Shown here: in pieces, positions 33,748-43,763 of the stretch | How the letters are laid out: the number at the start of each line of letters is the position of its first letter | Numbering within the stretch: the stretch's first letter is position 1 | DNA from: Roseomonas sp. KE2513 | Lineage (GTDB): Bacteria > Pseudomonadota > Alphaproteobacteria > Acetobacterales > Acetobacteraceae | DNA length: 64,000 nucleotides | Direction: 5' to 3' | NCBI RefSeq assembly: GCF_016107305.1 | Contig: NZ_RCVR01000018.1 | Location: 1 to 64,000 of the forward strand | Translations under genes and position numbers: made by a program | The notes under the pieces: generated by a model | What the model was told of the DNA's origin: nothing | Database searches by the model: none | Seen by the model: only the letters and a program-made list of their open reading frames with translations

Positions 33748-36345
33748 ATGGCTCCCGAAACAAACCTCCCGACCCGCAACGGCCTGTCGCCTACCGCCGG
33801 CGCGACCGCGGCGGCGCTATCGCTGCCGGTCGAGGGCATGACCTGCGCCTCCTGCGTGCGCCGCGTCGAGAAGGCGCTCGCTGCGGTGCCCGGCGTGACG
33901 CAGGCCGTCGTCAACCTGGCTACCGGACGGGCCGAGCTGCGCATCAAGGGCGCGCCGGACCTGCCGGAGCTGGCGGCCGCCGTCGAGCGGCTGGGCTACG
34001 CGGTGCCGGAGGAGACGACCGACTTCTCTATCGAGGGCATGACCTGCGCCTCCTGCGTCGGACGCATCGAGCGCGCGTTGCGCGCGGTGCCCGGGGTGCG
34101 GGAGGCTTCCGTCAACCTCGCCACCGGGCGCACTGTGGTCCGCCACGTCGGCGGCCTGGATCCCGCCGCGCTCGAGACGGCGGTCGACCGCGCCGGCTAC
34201 GTGGCCCACCGTGCTGCACTCGAGGCGGCCGCGGCCCGCGAGGAGCGTGAGCGCGAAGGCCGGGAGCGAGAGCAGCGCTCCCTCAGGCGCGCCACGCTGT
34301 TCGCCGCCCTGCTGACATTGCCGGTCCTGGCAGTCGAGATGGGCGGGGAGCTGGTGCCGGCAGTGCACGGCTTGGTGGAGGCCACCATCGGCATGCGGGC
34401 CTCCTGGTATCTGCAGTTTATCCTCGCCACGCTCGTGGTGTTCGGCCCCGGGTTGCGCTTCCACCGCAAGGGCTGGCCCAACCTGCTGCGCGGCACGCCG
34501 GACATGAACTCGCTGGTCGCGCTTGGCACCGGGGCCGCCTGGGCCTACTCGGCAGTGGCGACCTTCGCCCCCGCGCTGCTGCCGACCAACGCCCGCCACG
34601 TCTACTACGAAGCTGCGGCGGTGATCGCCACGCTGATCCTGCTCGGCCGATATCTGGAGGCGCGCAGCAAGGGCCGCACGTCTGAGGCCATCAGGCGCCT
34701 GATGGGGCTGCAGGCCAAGACCGCGCGCGTCGAGCGCGGGGGTGAGGCGCTGGAGATCCTGGTTGGTGAGGTCCGGGCCGACGACGTCGTGCTGGTGCGC
34801 CCCGGCGAGCGCGTGCCGGTGGACGGCGAGGTGCTCGATGGCGCCTCCTTCGTGGACGAGAGCATGGTCACCGGCGAGCCGGTGCCGGTGCGCAAGGAGG
34901 CCGGCGCGCGGGTCGTCGGCGGCACGGTGAACAAGGCAGGCGCCTTCCGCTTCCGCGCGACCGCCGTCGGCGCCGACACGGTGCTGGCGCAGATCGTGCG
35001 AATGGTGGAGACGGCGCAGGGCGCGAAGCTGCCGATTCAGGCCCTGGTGGACCGCGTGACCATGTGGTTCGTGCCTGCTGTCATGTTGGCCGCGGCCGCG
35101 GCCTTCGGGATCTGGCTGGCCTTTGGACCTGACCCAGCGCTGACCTTCGCCCTGGTGAACGCTGTCGCGGTGCTGATCATCGCCTGCCCCTGTGCCATGG
35201 GCCTGGCAACGCCGACCTCAATCATGGTCGGCACCGGCCGCGCCGCCGAGATCGGCGTGCTGTTCCGCAGGGGCGAGGCCTTGCAGAGCCTCCGTGATGC
35301 CGCGGTGGTAGCGGTGGACAAGACCGGGACGCTGACGAAGGGCCGGCCCGAGCTGACTGATCTGATTCCCGCTCCGGGTTTTGAGGCGGACGAGGTGCTG
35401 GCGTTGGTCGCCACCGTCGAGGCGCGCTCCGAGCACCCGGTGGCCGAGGCGATCGCCGTGGCGGCGCGGCACCGCGGGCTGTCCCTGGGCGAGGCTGAGG
35501 ATTTCGAGGCGGTGCCGGGCTACGGCGTGGCCGCGACCGTGGCAGGGCGGCGGGTGGAGGTCGGGGCGGATCGCTACATGGCCCAGCTCGGCCACGACGT
35601 GGCCGCTTTCGCCGAAGCCGCAGGGCGCCTCGGGGACGAGGGCAAGACGCCGCTCTACGCCGCGGTGGACGGCCGCCTCGCCGCGGCGATCGCGGTCGCC
35701 GACCCTATCAAGGAGACGACCCCCGCGGCGGTCGAGGCGCTTCACCAGCTGGGCCTGAGGATCGCCATGGTCACCGGCGACAACCGCCGCACCGCGGAGG
35801 CGATCGCACGGCGCCTCGGTCTCGACGAGGTGGCGGCCGAAGTGCTGCCGGACGGCAAGGTGGCGGTGGTCGAGCGCCTGAAGGAGGGCGGCCGGCGCAA
35901 GGTCGCCTTCGTCGGTGATGGCATCAACGACGCCCCGGCGCTCGCCGCGGCGGACGTCGGCCTGGCCGTCGGCACCGGTACGGACATCGCCATCGAGAGC
36001 GCCGACGTGGTGCTGATGTCGGGCGACCTGCGCGGCGTGCCGAACGCGATCGCCCTGTCGCAGGCGACGATGCGCAACATCCGCCAGAACCTGTTCTGGG
36101 CCTTCGCCTACAACGTGGCCCTGATCCCAGTGGCGGCCGGCGTGCTCTATCCGGCCTTCGGCCTGCTGCTCTCCCCGGTGCTGGCCGCAGCGGCCATGGG
36201 CCTGTCCAGCGTCTTCGTCCTGAGCAACGCGCTGCGCCTTCGGAGCTTCCGCCCGCCTATGGCGGCGAGCGCGGCCGCCTCCGAGCCGATGCCGCCCATC
36301 GGCGCGGGCGAACCCCACCGCGCACCGGGCGGTGTTCCGGCGTGA
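33748..36345 (+). CDS. copA: Cu(I)-exporting P1B-1-type ATPase
   Basis: The 865-aa pump has two HMA domains, each with EGMTCASCV (about residues 29 and 93), and a charged linker. The core is complete: [13 protein letters not shown] in [28 protein letters not shown] and [12 protein letters not shown]7 [11 protein letters not shown] and TM8 [11 protein letters not shown] hold the Tyr-Asn and Met-Ser-Ser copper signature. It exports Cu(I) from cytosol to periplasm. It is preceded by a CueR-type promoter and followed by a cueR gene. Confidence 0.95.
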   Translation: MAPETNLPTRNGLSPTAGATAAALSLPVEGMTCASCVRRVEKALAAVPGVTQAVVNLATGRAELRIKGAPDLPELAAAVERLGYAVPEETTDFSIEGMTCASCVGRIERALRAVPGVREASVNLATGRTVVRHVGGLDPAALETAVDRAGYVAHRAALEAAAAREEREREGREREQRSLRRATLFAALLTLPVLAVEMGGELVPAVHGLVEATIGMRASWYLQFILATLVVFGPGLRFHRKGWPNLLRGTPDMNSLVALGTGAAWAYSAVATFAPALLPTNARHVYYEAAAVIATLILLGRYLEARSKGRTSEAIRRLMGLQAKTARVERGGEALEILVGEVRADDVVLVRPGERVPVDGEVLDGASFVDESMVTGEPVPVRKEAGARVVGGTVNKAGAFRFRATAVGADTVLAQIVRMVETAQGAKLPIQALVDRVTMWFVPAVMLAAAAAFGIWLAFGPDPALTFALVNAVAVLIIACPCAMGLATPTSIMVGTGRAAEIGVLFRRGEALQSLRDAAVVAVDKTGTLTKGRPELTDLIPAPGFEADEVLALVATVEARSEHPVAEAIAVAARHRGLSLGEAEDFEAVPGYGVAATVAGRRVEVGADRYMAQLGHDVAAFAEAAGRLGDEGKTPLYAAVDGRLAAAIAVADPIKETTPAAVEALHQLGLRIAMVTGDNRRTAEAIARRLGLDEVAAEVLPDGKVAVVERLKEGGRRKVAFVGDGINDAPALAAADVGLAVGTGTDIAIESADVVLMSGDLRGVPNAIALSQATMRNIRQNLFWAFAYNVALIPVAAGVLYPAFGLLLSPVLAAAAMGLSSVFVLSNALRLRSFRPPMAASAAASEPMPPIGAGEPHRAPGGVPA

Positions 36346-36370
36346 CCGCAGCGACAAAGGGAAGCAGGCC

Positions 36371-36853
36371 GTGAACATCGGCGAGGCCTCTGCGGCATCC
36401 GGCGTGTCAGCCAAGATGATCCGCCACTACGAAAGCATCGGTCTCGTCCCGGCGGCGGACCGAACCGAGGCTGGTTACCGCATGTACGATGAGGCCGAGG
36501 TGCGCACGTTGCGCTTTGTGCGCCACGCCCGCGACCTCGGCTTCCCGCTGGACGAGATTGGCGAGATCCTCGGCCTGTGGCGCGACCCAAATCGCGCCAG
36601 CGCCGAGGTGAAGAGATTGGCGCTCGAGCGGGTGACGGCGCTGGAGGCAAAGGCGGCGTCCCTCCGGGCCGTGGCCGCCGCGCTACATGACTTGGCCAAG
36701 GCGTGTGACTGCGGCCGCCGGCCCAACTGCCCCGACTGCCCGCCTCCCGACGAACGGGCGGCCGTGCCGCCGCGCCGTCGAGGGGGAGGTGGACGACCAA
36801 CCGCGGGACGCGGCGACCGCCGCCGGCAGGAACGGGCTGGCCGCCCGGGATAG
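36371..36853 (+). CDS. cueR: CueR/HmrR-type copper regulator
   Basis: GTG 36371 (NIGEASAASGVSAKMIRHYE) follows an AGG-containing site and gives 160 aa. The MerR winged helix is standard. The metal loop near residue 110 reads ACDCGRRPNCPDC, so the two ligating Cys are present with two extra Cys nearby. The C-terminal 35 residues are Pro/Arg/Gly-rich and unusual, and run close to unrelated sequence. It probably activates the preceding ATPase promoter. It lies 25 bases after that gene. Confidence 0.85.
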   Translation: MNIGEASAASGVSAKMIRHYESIGLVPAADRTEAGYRMYDEAEVRTLRFVRHARDLGFPLDEIGEILGLWRDPNRASAEVKRLALERVTALEAKAASLRAVAAALHDLAKACDCGRRPNCPDCPPPDERAAVPPRRRGGGGRPTAGRGDRRRQERAGRPG

Positions 36854-36994
36854 ACCCGAGGGCGTTTGGACGCCGCAGAGTGCAGGCCGCGACAAGGTTC
36901 CCGGCACTTGGTACGCAGGCCCGCCGCGTGCCGGCATTGCTACAACGCACGGTACGCGTGGGTTGGCCGCCATCGCGGACGACGGGATGGCACT

Positions 36995-37523
36995 TCAGCG
37001 CACCTCGATCTCTGCCGGGCCGACCTTGCCGTTTCGGATCGTACAGGTGCCCGGTGCGTGCGCCTCCACCCAACGGACAAGCTCGATCAGCCTGTCGCTC
37101 GAAATCCCCTCCACGCCGATCCTCACCCGTGTCCTGATGTTGGTCGTCGCAGCCGACACCGCATCATAGAGGCTCGGCCTGCCTCGCGCCTCGCTCTCGC
37201 CGGACACGCTCACTCGCCGGACATGCTCACCTCCAAGAGGTGAGCGAGATGCCCAGCTGGGTGGCGTGCATGGCGACCACGGTCGCAGTGCAGAATGCGA
37301 GCGCGGTCTGCAGGAGCCAGCCCGGACTGGGCGTGGAGGTGCGCCCGCCCATCGTGGGCAGCATGTCGGTGCGGAGCTCGCCTACAGGGCCAGGGATCCG
37401 GCAGGCGACCCCGCCCTCCAGGACCGCGGTCACAGCCGACCCGGCACTCTTCGCCTTCGCCGGGTCCTCGGCGAGGATCTCGGTTGTCTTCGCGAGCGCC
37501 TCGCGAACCGAGATTGTCGACAT
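36995..37523 (-). pseudogene. OsmC-family gene broken by frameshifts
   Basis: The N-terminal part from ATG 37523 (STISVREALAKTTEILAEDP, LPTMGGRTSTPSPGWLLQTA, FCTATVVAMHA with the reactive Cys) ends at a TGA near 37227. The C-terminal part (SLYDAVSAATTNIRTRVRIG, SSDRLIELVRWVEAH, CTIRNGK) is in another frame. Between them a 17-base unit is tandemly duplicated (37198-37214 and 37215-37231, one mismatch), and one base is missing just before it. OsmC proteins reduce organic peroxides; this copy cannot. Confidence 0.75.
37198..37231. repeat. 17-bp tandem duplication inside osmC
   Basis: TCGCCGGACACGCTCAC is repeated head to tail with one difference. Its length is not a multiple of three, so it shifts the osmC frame. 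Confidence 0.8.
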
Positions 37524-37639
37524 GGCACCTTTCCCCCGGCCGTTCGATTGGGCGGAGGCACCGATGATGGCCGGGCCTGCGGTGCGCCGCCGGGCGGGGT
37601 TCGGTCGAACCCTGGGCCGTCCGTCCGCTTAGCGCACCC

Positions 37640-38264
37640 TGGGCTTTCCGCCACGTCCCGCCGGCAGGGGAGGAACATCGGCACGCGGCTCTGGTGGGTG
37701 CGGTACGCCTCGCCGAACGTCTCGATGAGGTGAGCCCCCCGCCGGGCCAGGCGGACATAGATCCAGACGATGAGCGGAGTGAGCACCAAGTCGGGATCGT
37801 CGGCCAGCGCACCAGTTGGCCGAAGACCACGAGCAAGATGCCCGTGTACTGCGGATGGCGCACCATCGAGTACACGCCGTCCTGGACAAGGCGGCCGCCG
37901 GAGGAGTGGACCCTGGCCCAGCCCTTGGCGATCAGCACGATGCCTGTCACCACGAGGGCGTAATCGGCCAGCATCTCAATAAGGGCACCCACACGGCCGT
38001 AGCTGAGGAGTGTGGCCCAGAGGTGCCCAATATAATGGACCAGTGGGATCTCGATCCCAAGCAGGCCACCAGAACGTAAAGGGTGGGCGGAAACCCGTAC
38101 ATCTCCGCGTACAGCGCGATGATGAAGGCCTGTGCCAGCCCCGCGCCAGCTCATTCGCGCCAGCTCGCTGGCGCGAGGAAGTGATAGAGGTCCCACGACG
38201 CCACGCCCGCCAAGAAAATGGCGTCGGGCTAGAGTTGAAGCCACGCCCAATACCTGTCGGCCAT
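37640..38264 (-). pseudogene. Isoprenylcysteine-methyltransferase-like membrane protein, decayed
   Basis: Segments in three frames make one ICMT/PEMT-like protein. From ATG 38264 the text has AFIIALYAEMYGFPPTLYVL (middle frame), then GHLWATLLSYG, LIAKGWARVHSS, DGVYSMVRHPQYTGILLVVFGQ and finally HLIETFGEAYRTHQSRVPMF. The RHPQY and F-G-E-Y motifs are typical of this family. A stop near 38230 and at least two frameshifts make it non-functional. Confidence 0.7.
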
Positions 38265-38334
38265 TGTGTGCCTCCTGCCTCAGGTGGTCGGGAGCGCGCC
38301 GACAATGCGCTCCCGCCGGATCAATGGTGCTGCG

Positions 38335-39123
38335 TTATTCCTGCTGCCGGACGCCAGTGAGTTGCAGCAGCAGCAGGAACAAGTTGATGAAGTTCAGGTA
38401 GAGGCCCAGCGCGTCCATCACGCTGCGCTTGCCGGCTTCCTCCATTCCCTCGGCATAGGCGAACTGGACGTAGTCCGCCTTGATGCGTTGGGTGTCCCAG
38501 GCGGTCAGGCCGACGAAGACCACCACACCGATCACGCTGATTGCGAATTGCAGCACGGTCGAGCCAATGAACACGTTGACGAGGCTGGCGATGATGATGC
38601 CGATCAGGCCCATCATCATGAAGCTGCCTATGCGCGTCAGGTCGGCCTTGGTGGTGTAGCCGTAGAGACTGATGCCGCCGAACATCGCCGCGGTGATGAA
38701 GATGGTTCGCGCGACCGAGGTGCCCGTGAAGGTGAGGAAAATGTGCGAAATGCTCGCACCCATCACTGCCGCGAAGGCCCAGAACAGCATCTGTGCCGTG
38801 GTCTTGGAAAGCTTGCTGATGCCGAAGCTCAGCACGAGCACGAAACCCAGCGGCGCGAACATGGCGATATAGGCCAGGAACGTCGGCTGTACCGCGGCGC
38901 CGCGCGGCGTCATCACCCGTTGATAGAACAGCGCCTGAAGCTCAGGCGTGTTGGCGATGAGATACGCCACGATGCCGGTAAGCACCAGGCCGGAGGCCAT
39001 CCAGTTGTAGACCCGGAGCATGTATGCCCGGAGCCCGGCATCGACGGCGGCCGCGTCGGCGGTCGCCACTCGACCCCAGCCCGGCGCGTCAGTGGTGGAC
39101 CGATAGTCAGGATGAACAGCCAT
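38335..39123 (-). CDS. Bax-inhibitor-1/YccA-family membrane protein
   Basis: The 262-aa protein has seven predicted membrane segments. Family signatures are present: RVYNWMASGLVLTGIVAYL, MFAPLGFVLVLSFG, FGGISLYGYTTKADLTRIGS, and the C-terminal LNFINLFLLLLQL with Asp-bearing WDTQRIK. These proteins act as stress-protective membrane proteins or calcium leak channels. It appears to be a single-gene unit, with AAGGAGG before the ATG. It is not obviously linked to metal resistance. Confidence 0.9.
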   Translation of the reverse strand: MAVHPDYRSTTDAPGWGRVATADAAAVDAGLRAYMLRVYNWMASGLVLTGIVAYLIANTPELQALFYQRVMTPRGAAVQPTFLAYIAMFAPLGFVLVLSFGISKLSKTTAQMLFWAFAAVMGASISHIFLTFTGTSVARTIFITAAMFGGISLYGYTTKADLTRIGSFMMMGLIGIIIASLVNVFIGSTVLQFAISVIGVVVFVGLTAWDTQRIKADYVQFAYAEGMEEAGKRSVMDALGLYLNFINLFLLLLQLTGVRQQE

Positions 39124-39156
39124 AGGTCATAAGCCTCCTTCTTGGGGGTGTTCCCA

Positions 39157-39909
39157 TCACCACTTGGGTGGAGAACTTGTGATCCGAGCGGAGCAGCGGC
39201 GCCAAGTTTCGCACGGCAGCACCACGCCGCCTCGCAGGTGCCAGGATGAACCATCTCTTGGCTGGCGGCGATTCGGTAAGCGGATCGGAGCGGTCCGCGT
39301 CCGGATCGCGCCGGGCGAGACGGCGTTCACCCGGATTCGCTTCTCCGCCAGCTCCTGCGCCAGGCTGCGCATCAGCAGCGAGACGCCACCCTTCGACGCG
39401 GCGTAGTTGACGTGGCCAGCCCAGGGGATCACGTCATGCACCGAGCTCATGCAGACGATCTTGCCCGCCGCGCGGAAAGGTAAACCGGACGCTGCGCCCT
39501 GCGCCAGGAAGATCCGCACCGCCTCGCGCGCGCAGAGGAATTGGCCCGTGAGGTTGACGTCGAGGACCCGACGCCACTGAGCGGCGGTCATCTCCGCGAC
39601 GGGCGCGTCCTGCTGGATGCCGGAGTTCGCGACGAGGATGTCGAGCCGGCCGCAAGCGTCGAGGAAGGCGCGGAACATGGCCTGCACCTGCCCCTCGTCC
39701 GACACGTCGGCCCCGATCGCGATTGCCTCGCCGCCCTCCCGGCGGATCTCCTCGACGAGCGCCTCCGCCGCGTCGCGGCCGGAGCGGTAGTTCACCCCGA
39801 CGGCGGCGCCGGCCCGAGCGAGGGCGCGCGCGACGCCTGTGCCGATGCCGGAACTCGCCCCGGTGACGATGGCCTTCTGCCCGCGCAGGGGCCGGTGCGC
39901 CTCGGTCAT
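39157..39909 (-). CDS. Short-chain dehydrogenase, scrambled C-terminus
   Basis: The first 205 residues are a standard SDR: TGASSGIGTGVARALARAG nucleotide motif, NSGIQ (NAG-like), catalytic Ser in MSSVHDVIPW and YAASK with the Tyr/Lys pair, then VNAVSPGAIRT. After that the expected substrate loop and C-terminal (VTG..LFVDGG) are replaced by a short Arg/Ser/Pro-rich tail. The gene is probably 3'-truncated or frameshifted near 39290, so activity is doubtful. It follows the large fusion gene by 21 bases. Confidence 0.75.
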   Translation of the reverse strand: MTEAHRPLRGQKAIVTGASSGIGTGVARALARAGAAVGVNYRSGRDAAEALVEEIRREGGEAIAIGADVSDEGQVQAMFRAFLDACGRLDILVANSGIQQDAPVAEMTAAQWRRVLDVNLTGQFLCAREAVRIFLAQGAASGLPFRAAGKIVCMSSVHDVIPWAGHVNYAASKGGVSLLMRSLAQELAEKRIRVNAVSPGAIRTRTAPIRLPNRRQPRDGSSWHLRGGVVLPCETWRRCSARITSSPPKW

Positions 39910-39930
39910 GTCCGCTGTCTCCCTCCGGCC

Positions 39931-42666
39931 CTAGACCACGTAGCGATCCCAGCCCGCGTAGTGCTCGCTGGTGCGCCTCCCGCGGGGCAGGCTCAAGCCG
40001 ACGAGCGCGAGCCCTACGGCGACACTCGCCCAGGCTGCCGTCGAGGTGGCGCCGCTCAAGATCCAGGGGGCTGCGACGAGCCAGGCGCCGAACAGGGCGT
40101 TGACCAAGCGCAGCGGCCGCGCGACTTCCGCCGTGGCGATGATCGCCACTGTGAGGGCGAGCGCGCCCACCACGTGGTCGCTGTTCGCCATTGGTCCCGA
40201 CGTCCCGAAGACCAAGCGGGTGAGCATGAGGAACGCGCCGATCGCGATCGAGACGCCGAGCGTCCAGGGCAGTGTGATGCCGCGCGTCGTGTCCGCCCAG
40301 AAGGCGGACCAGCTCGTGAGAGCGTCGGAGGCGTCTTCCTGCCCGCCATCGACCGCGTCGCCCCTGAAGAAGGTGCGGACCAGCGGCTTGCCCCGGCAGT
40401 GCGCCCAATAAAGGAACTGGCCCATCGCGATCACCTCGTCCAGGGCGAAGGGAATCATGACCACCATCGCGAGCGCCGCGATCAGAGCCGGCGTGCTCCA
40501 GGTCCCGATCATGATCGGCTGGATAATGATGAAGTAGACGCTCACCACCCCGAGCGGGATCACCAGGATGCCGAAGAAGGTCACCATCCAGGGCATCGTG
40601 CGCCAGCGAGCGCGGGTGCCCATCACTGCCATCAGGATTTCGAGCATGTAGCTGACTGCTCCAAGCCCGGCGTCCGGGATCGGCCAGGCCTTCGAGACGG
40701 AGGAGGTGATGATCTCGGCCGTGCCATTTCTGGGGTCGGCCGGGTTGCCCGCGAAGAAGGGCTCCCAGACGAAGTCCACATGCCCGAGCTGATAAGCCGT
40801 GAGCATGCGCGCGATGAGGAGGCCGACGAGGCCCATCGCCGCGATCGGCAGCCGCTGCGCCCCGGTCGAGGGGCAGTAGGTCCAGCCCGGCGGGACGACC
40901 TTGGGGTCCATCATGCCGGCCATGCTCATGCCCGGCATCATTGGCACGAGGACCGAGAATGTGATCACAAGCGCACCGATGAGCAGGTCGGTGTTGTACT
41001 GAGCAGCGCTCGGGCTCCAGAGGAGAAGAGGCACGAACAGGAGCCAGATCCCGATGCCAGCATTGGCCCACTGTGCGAACCAGGCCGTGCGCTTCGGCAG
41101 CGACAGGGCGCCGAACAGGGCGATCAGCAGTCCGCTCACGACGTCGCTGGCCATGAGCGCGCCGGCCCGCCACTCGACCGAGGGCAGCCCGCGCTCCTGC
41201 GTGACCGCGCGCACCGCGGCGCCGACGGTCTCCTCCGTCACCGCATCGTAGATGAGCGGACTTGCGGCGAGCCAGAGGCCCAGGCCGATGTTGGCGAAGT
41301 GCGCCCAGCGGGTGCGGCGCGCATCCTCCTCCATCATGGCCATGTGGTCATGCCCGCCCATGCCTGCCATCGCGCCGTGCCCAGCATCCGCCTTGCCGGC
41401 GTGGCCCATGGCGGCATGATCCATGGCACCTTCTCGGGCCGCAGCGGGCGAGCCCTCGGCCCTGGTCGTCTCTGGCGTGTCCGGAGATGGCCGCTGGCCG
41501 TACCAGGCAACGAGCGCGGGGTTGAGCTTGTTCGCCTTGTACCAGCCGACCGGGTCGCGCTTCAGCGCCGAAACGATCCTGGGCAGCGCCTCGCGTAGGG
41601 AACGCTTCGGCTCCCAGTCAAGCAGGCTGCGCGCCCGCGAGGTGTCGAGGACGTAGTGGTCGTTTGACTGCTCGACCATCCAGGGCTTGATGAACTCCTG
41701 GTCGCCCAGCACCTCATTCTGGAGCCACACGCCCGCCAGGGCCAGGGTTTTGGGCACCCGGACGGTGGTCCAGTCCTCGCCGTGCAGCGTCTCGCCAATG
41801 ATGTTTTGCACCTCGGCGTAGCCGAGCGCTTCCGGCTCGCCGACAAGAAGCGGCAGCTCGGGGGGGAGCTCGCGGCGGCGCTCGATGAGGCGGGCCACGG
41901 CGTCGGTCAGGTCGTCGATGTGGAGGAAGGACTGGCCGGCGCAGAGCATCCCGGGGTAGAGGTGGGCGGCGAGCCGGTGCTCATAGATGCGCGCCACCTG
42001 CTCGGCGATGAACGGCGAGTGGCCGAGATCGTCGTAGACGCCGGCGATGCGCAGGAACACGACGGGCACCTGGCCGTGTCGCTCCCGCAGCAGCGCCTCG
42101 GTGCGTACCTTCGACTCTGGGTAAGCCCAGGATGGCTCGAGCGGAGAGGCCTCGTCGATCCTCTCGTCCGGCCGGTCCGTCGGTTTGTGGACCAGCATCG
42201 TGCTTGCATAGATGAACTGCTCGACCTCGAAGGTCTGGAGGGCGTCGATGAGCCGGCGCGTGCCCTCGACGGTGATCTTGTCATAGAGCGGGTTGGGTTC
42301 GCCCGAGACGTCGTAGTAGGCAGCGAGGTGCACGACCGACGCGATGCGGTTGCCGAAGCGACGGCGCACCTCCTCGAGCGCCGCCTTCACGCCCTCGTCC
42401 GAGCCCAAGTCGAAGTCGATGGCATGGGCCGGTGCGGGCGGGTCGGGCGGTCCGGCCCGGTCGAGGCCCACGAGGGGGATACCCGAGGCGGCGAGCCGGC
42501 CAATCAGCGCCCTGCCAATGAAGCCGCTACTACCAGTGATGAGGATGGGCCCGTCCTGGGGTGAAGGACCCGCTGCGCGTGGATCCTCCGCAGGGCGTCT
42601 GCCCGCGATCCCGCGGACGATCCCGCGCCAGGTGGGCTCCGCCCCTCCTCGATCAGTGGCCGTCAT
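39931..42666 (-). CDS. Epimerase–SPW–VKOR-like membrane fusion protein
   Basis: The 911-aa protein has three parts. Residues about 38-380 are an NAD-dependent epimerase/dehydratase (TGSSGFIGRALIGRLAASG; ASTMLVHK; YPESKVRTE in place of YxxxK). A Met/His linker follows (MDHAAMGHAG, GGHDHMAMMEE). The rest is membrane: SPW repeats (GLGLWLAASPLIYDA, GIGIWLLFVPLLLWSP, GAWLVAAPWILSG) surrounding a VKOR-like core (DAGLGAVSYMLEILMAVMG, PLGVVSVYFIIIQPIMIG). The VKOR CxxC is replaced by STPA (40487-40498), so it is not a disulfide former. ATG 42666 overlaps the flavoprotein stop as ATGA. Function unknown; metal or redox stress is inferred from context. Confidence 0.8.
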   Translation of the reverse strand: MTATDRGGAEPTWRGIVRGIAGRRPAEDPRAAGPSPQDGPILITGSSGFIGRALIGRLAASGIPLVGLDRAGPPDPPAPAHAIDFDLGSDEGVKAALEEVRRRFGNRIASVVHLAAYYDVSGEPNPLYDKITVEGTRRLIDALQTFEVEQFIYASTMLVHKPTDRPDERIDEASPLEPSWAYPESKVRTEALLRERHGQVPVVFLRIAGVYDDLGHSPFIAEQVARIYEHRLAAHLYPGMLCAGQSFLHIDDLTDAVARLIERRRELPPELPLLVGEPEALGYAEVQNIIGETLHGEDWTTVRVPKTLALAGVWLQNEVLGDQEFIKPWMVEQSNDHYVLDTSRARSLLDWEPKRSLREALPRIVSALKRDPVGWYKANKLNPALVAWYGQRPSPDTPETTRAEGSPAAAREGAMDHAAMGHAGKADAGHGAMAGMGGHDHMAMMEEDARRTRWAHFANIGLGLWLAASPLIYDAVTEETVGAAVRAVTQERGLPSVEWRAGALMASDVVSGLLIALFGALSLPKRTAWFAQWANAGIGIWLLFVPLLLWSPSAAQYNTDLLIGALVITFSVLVPMMPGMSMAGMMDPKVVPPGWTYCPSTGAQRLPIAAMGLVGLLIARMLTAYQLGHVDFVWEPFFAGNPADPRNGTAEIITSSVSKAWPIPDAGLGAVSYMLEILMAVMGTRARWRTMPWMVTFFGILVIPLGVVSVYFIIIQPIMIGTWSTPALIAALAMVVMIPFALDEVIAMGQFLYWAHCRGKPLVRTFFRGDAVDGGQEDASDALTSWSAFWADTTRGITLPWTLGVSIAIGAFLMLTRLVFGTSGPMANSDHVVGALALTVAIIATAEVARPLRLVNALFGAWLVAAPWILSGATSTAAWASVAVGLALVGLSLPRGRRTSEHYAGWDRYVV

Positions 42667-43574
42667 CGAAGATCCTCCTTGAGCAGCACCGTGTTGATCG
42701 AGAAGGCCGCCATGGCCCCCTCGGCGGCCGCGACGACGGCGAGCTGCACGCGACGGGACGCGTCGCCCGCGACATGGAGGCCCGGGACGCTGGTGGTTTC
42801 ATACCTGCCAGTCTCGACGTCGCCCCGCGACGTCAGCGTGCAGCCAAGCCTCTGGGCGAGGTCGCTGGCTTGGCGCTCGCCCGAGGCGAAGAACAGGGCG
42901 CGGCGCGGAAGCGCCTCGCCGGTCTCGAAGCGGACGCGCTCCAGCACGCCGTCGTGCCCCTCGAGGCGGGCAATGCGCTCCTCGCGCAGGTCGATCCCGT
43001 TACGGGCCAACCGATCGAGGTCGTCCTGTGGGAGCTCAACCGACCCGTCACTGCACAGCACGAGGTCGCGGCTCCAGGCGGTCAGCTCGAGGGCGAGCCC
43101 CTTACCGGCCGCGCCGCGGCCGTAAGCGGCGAGTGGCTGGTCACGATGCTCCCAGCCATCGCAGTAGGGGCAGTGGAACGCGCTTCTGCCGTAGATCTCC
43201 GCGAAACCTTCGACCTCCGGCAGGGCGTCCGCGACACCGGTTGCCAGAAGTAGCTTGCGTGAGGTCTCGACCTGAACGGCGCCGCCAATGCCGCTCAGGG
43301 TAATGTCGAACCCGCCGCTGTGGCAGAGTTTCGCACAGATCGCCTCGACGTCCCGGATCTCAACAGTGTCATAGGCGCCGAGCTGCTCACGTGCCAGCCG
43401 GCGCATCTCGGCGGGAGACGTCCCATCCCGGGTGAGGAAGCCGTTGAGATGCCGGGAGGCTGCGTTGCGCGGCCGCCCGGCGTCGCACAGGAGTACGCGC
43501 CGGCGGCAGCGCCCCAGGATCAGCGCAGCGCTCAGGCCAGCCGGCCCCCCGCCCACGATGATGACGTCGTACAT
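42663..43574 (-). CDS. NAD(P)/FAD-dependent thioredoxin-reductase-like protein
   Basis: ATG 43574 has GGGAG upstream and gives 303 aa starting [17 protein letters not shown]. The redox motif is CPYCDG in FHCPYCDGWEHRDQP, and the FAD site is GLHVAGDASRRVQLAVVAAAEG. It belongs to the same superfamily as the protein at 7.5 kb but is distinct. It is translationally coupled to the fusion protein, so the two may share a redox pathway; that is inference. The second nucleotide motif (AAYGRGAAG) is weak. Confidence 0.87.
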   Translation of the reverse strand: MYDVIIVGGGPAGLSAALILGRCRRRVLLCDAGRPRNAASRHLNGFLTRDGTSPAEMRRLAREQLGAYDTVEIRDVEAICAKLCHSGGFDITLSGIGGAVQVETSRKLLLATGVADALPEVEGFAEIYGRSAFHCPYCDGWEHRDQPLAAYGRGAAGKGLALELTAWSRDLVLCSDGSVELPQDDLDRLARNGIDLREERIARLEGHDGVLERVRFETGEALPRRALFFASGERQASDLAQRLGCTLTSRGDVETGRYETTSVPGLHVAGDASRRVQLAVVAAAEGAMAAFSINTVLLKEDLR

Positions 43575-43673
43575 GGCCACTCCCGTGCTCACTTGCTGCC
43601 GGCCTCGCCTCCGGAGACCATGCGGAGGCCGGCCCGCCGCGCACGAGGGTGTCCCCTGTGCGGAAGGCCGGCG

Positions 43674-43703
43674 GCGAGGGGTGACGCTGTCGTCACCCCT
43701 CGC
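43674..43703 (-). terminator. 13-bp perfect hairpin terminator
   Basis: GCGAGGGGTGACG (43674-43686) pairs perfectly with 43691-43703 around CTGT. It lies between the small secreted-protein gene and the flavoprotein gene, both on the minus strand, and should separate their transcripts. Confidence 0.7.
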
Positions 43704-43763
43704 TAATTCACCGGGGACCTACTCCGGAGTTGCCGAGGCAAGCCCGTCTGCTTCCCACGACGT

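Noticed and set aside
39541-41598. 685-aa plus-strand open frame opposite the fusion gene
   Set aside because: His/Arg/Asp-rich antisense text with no domain; the minus-strand protein has clear motifs.
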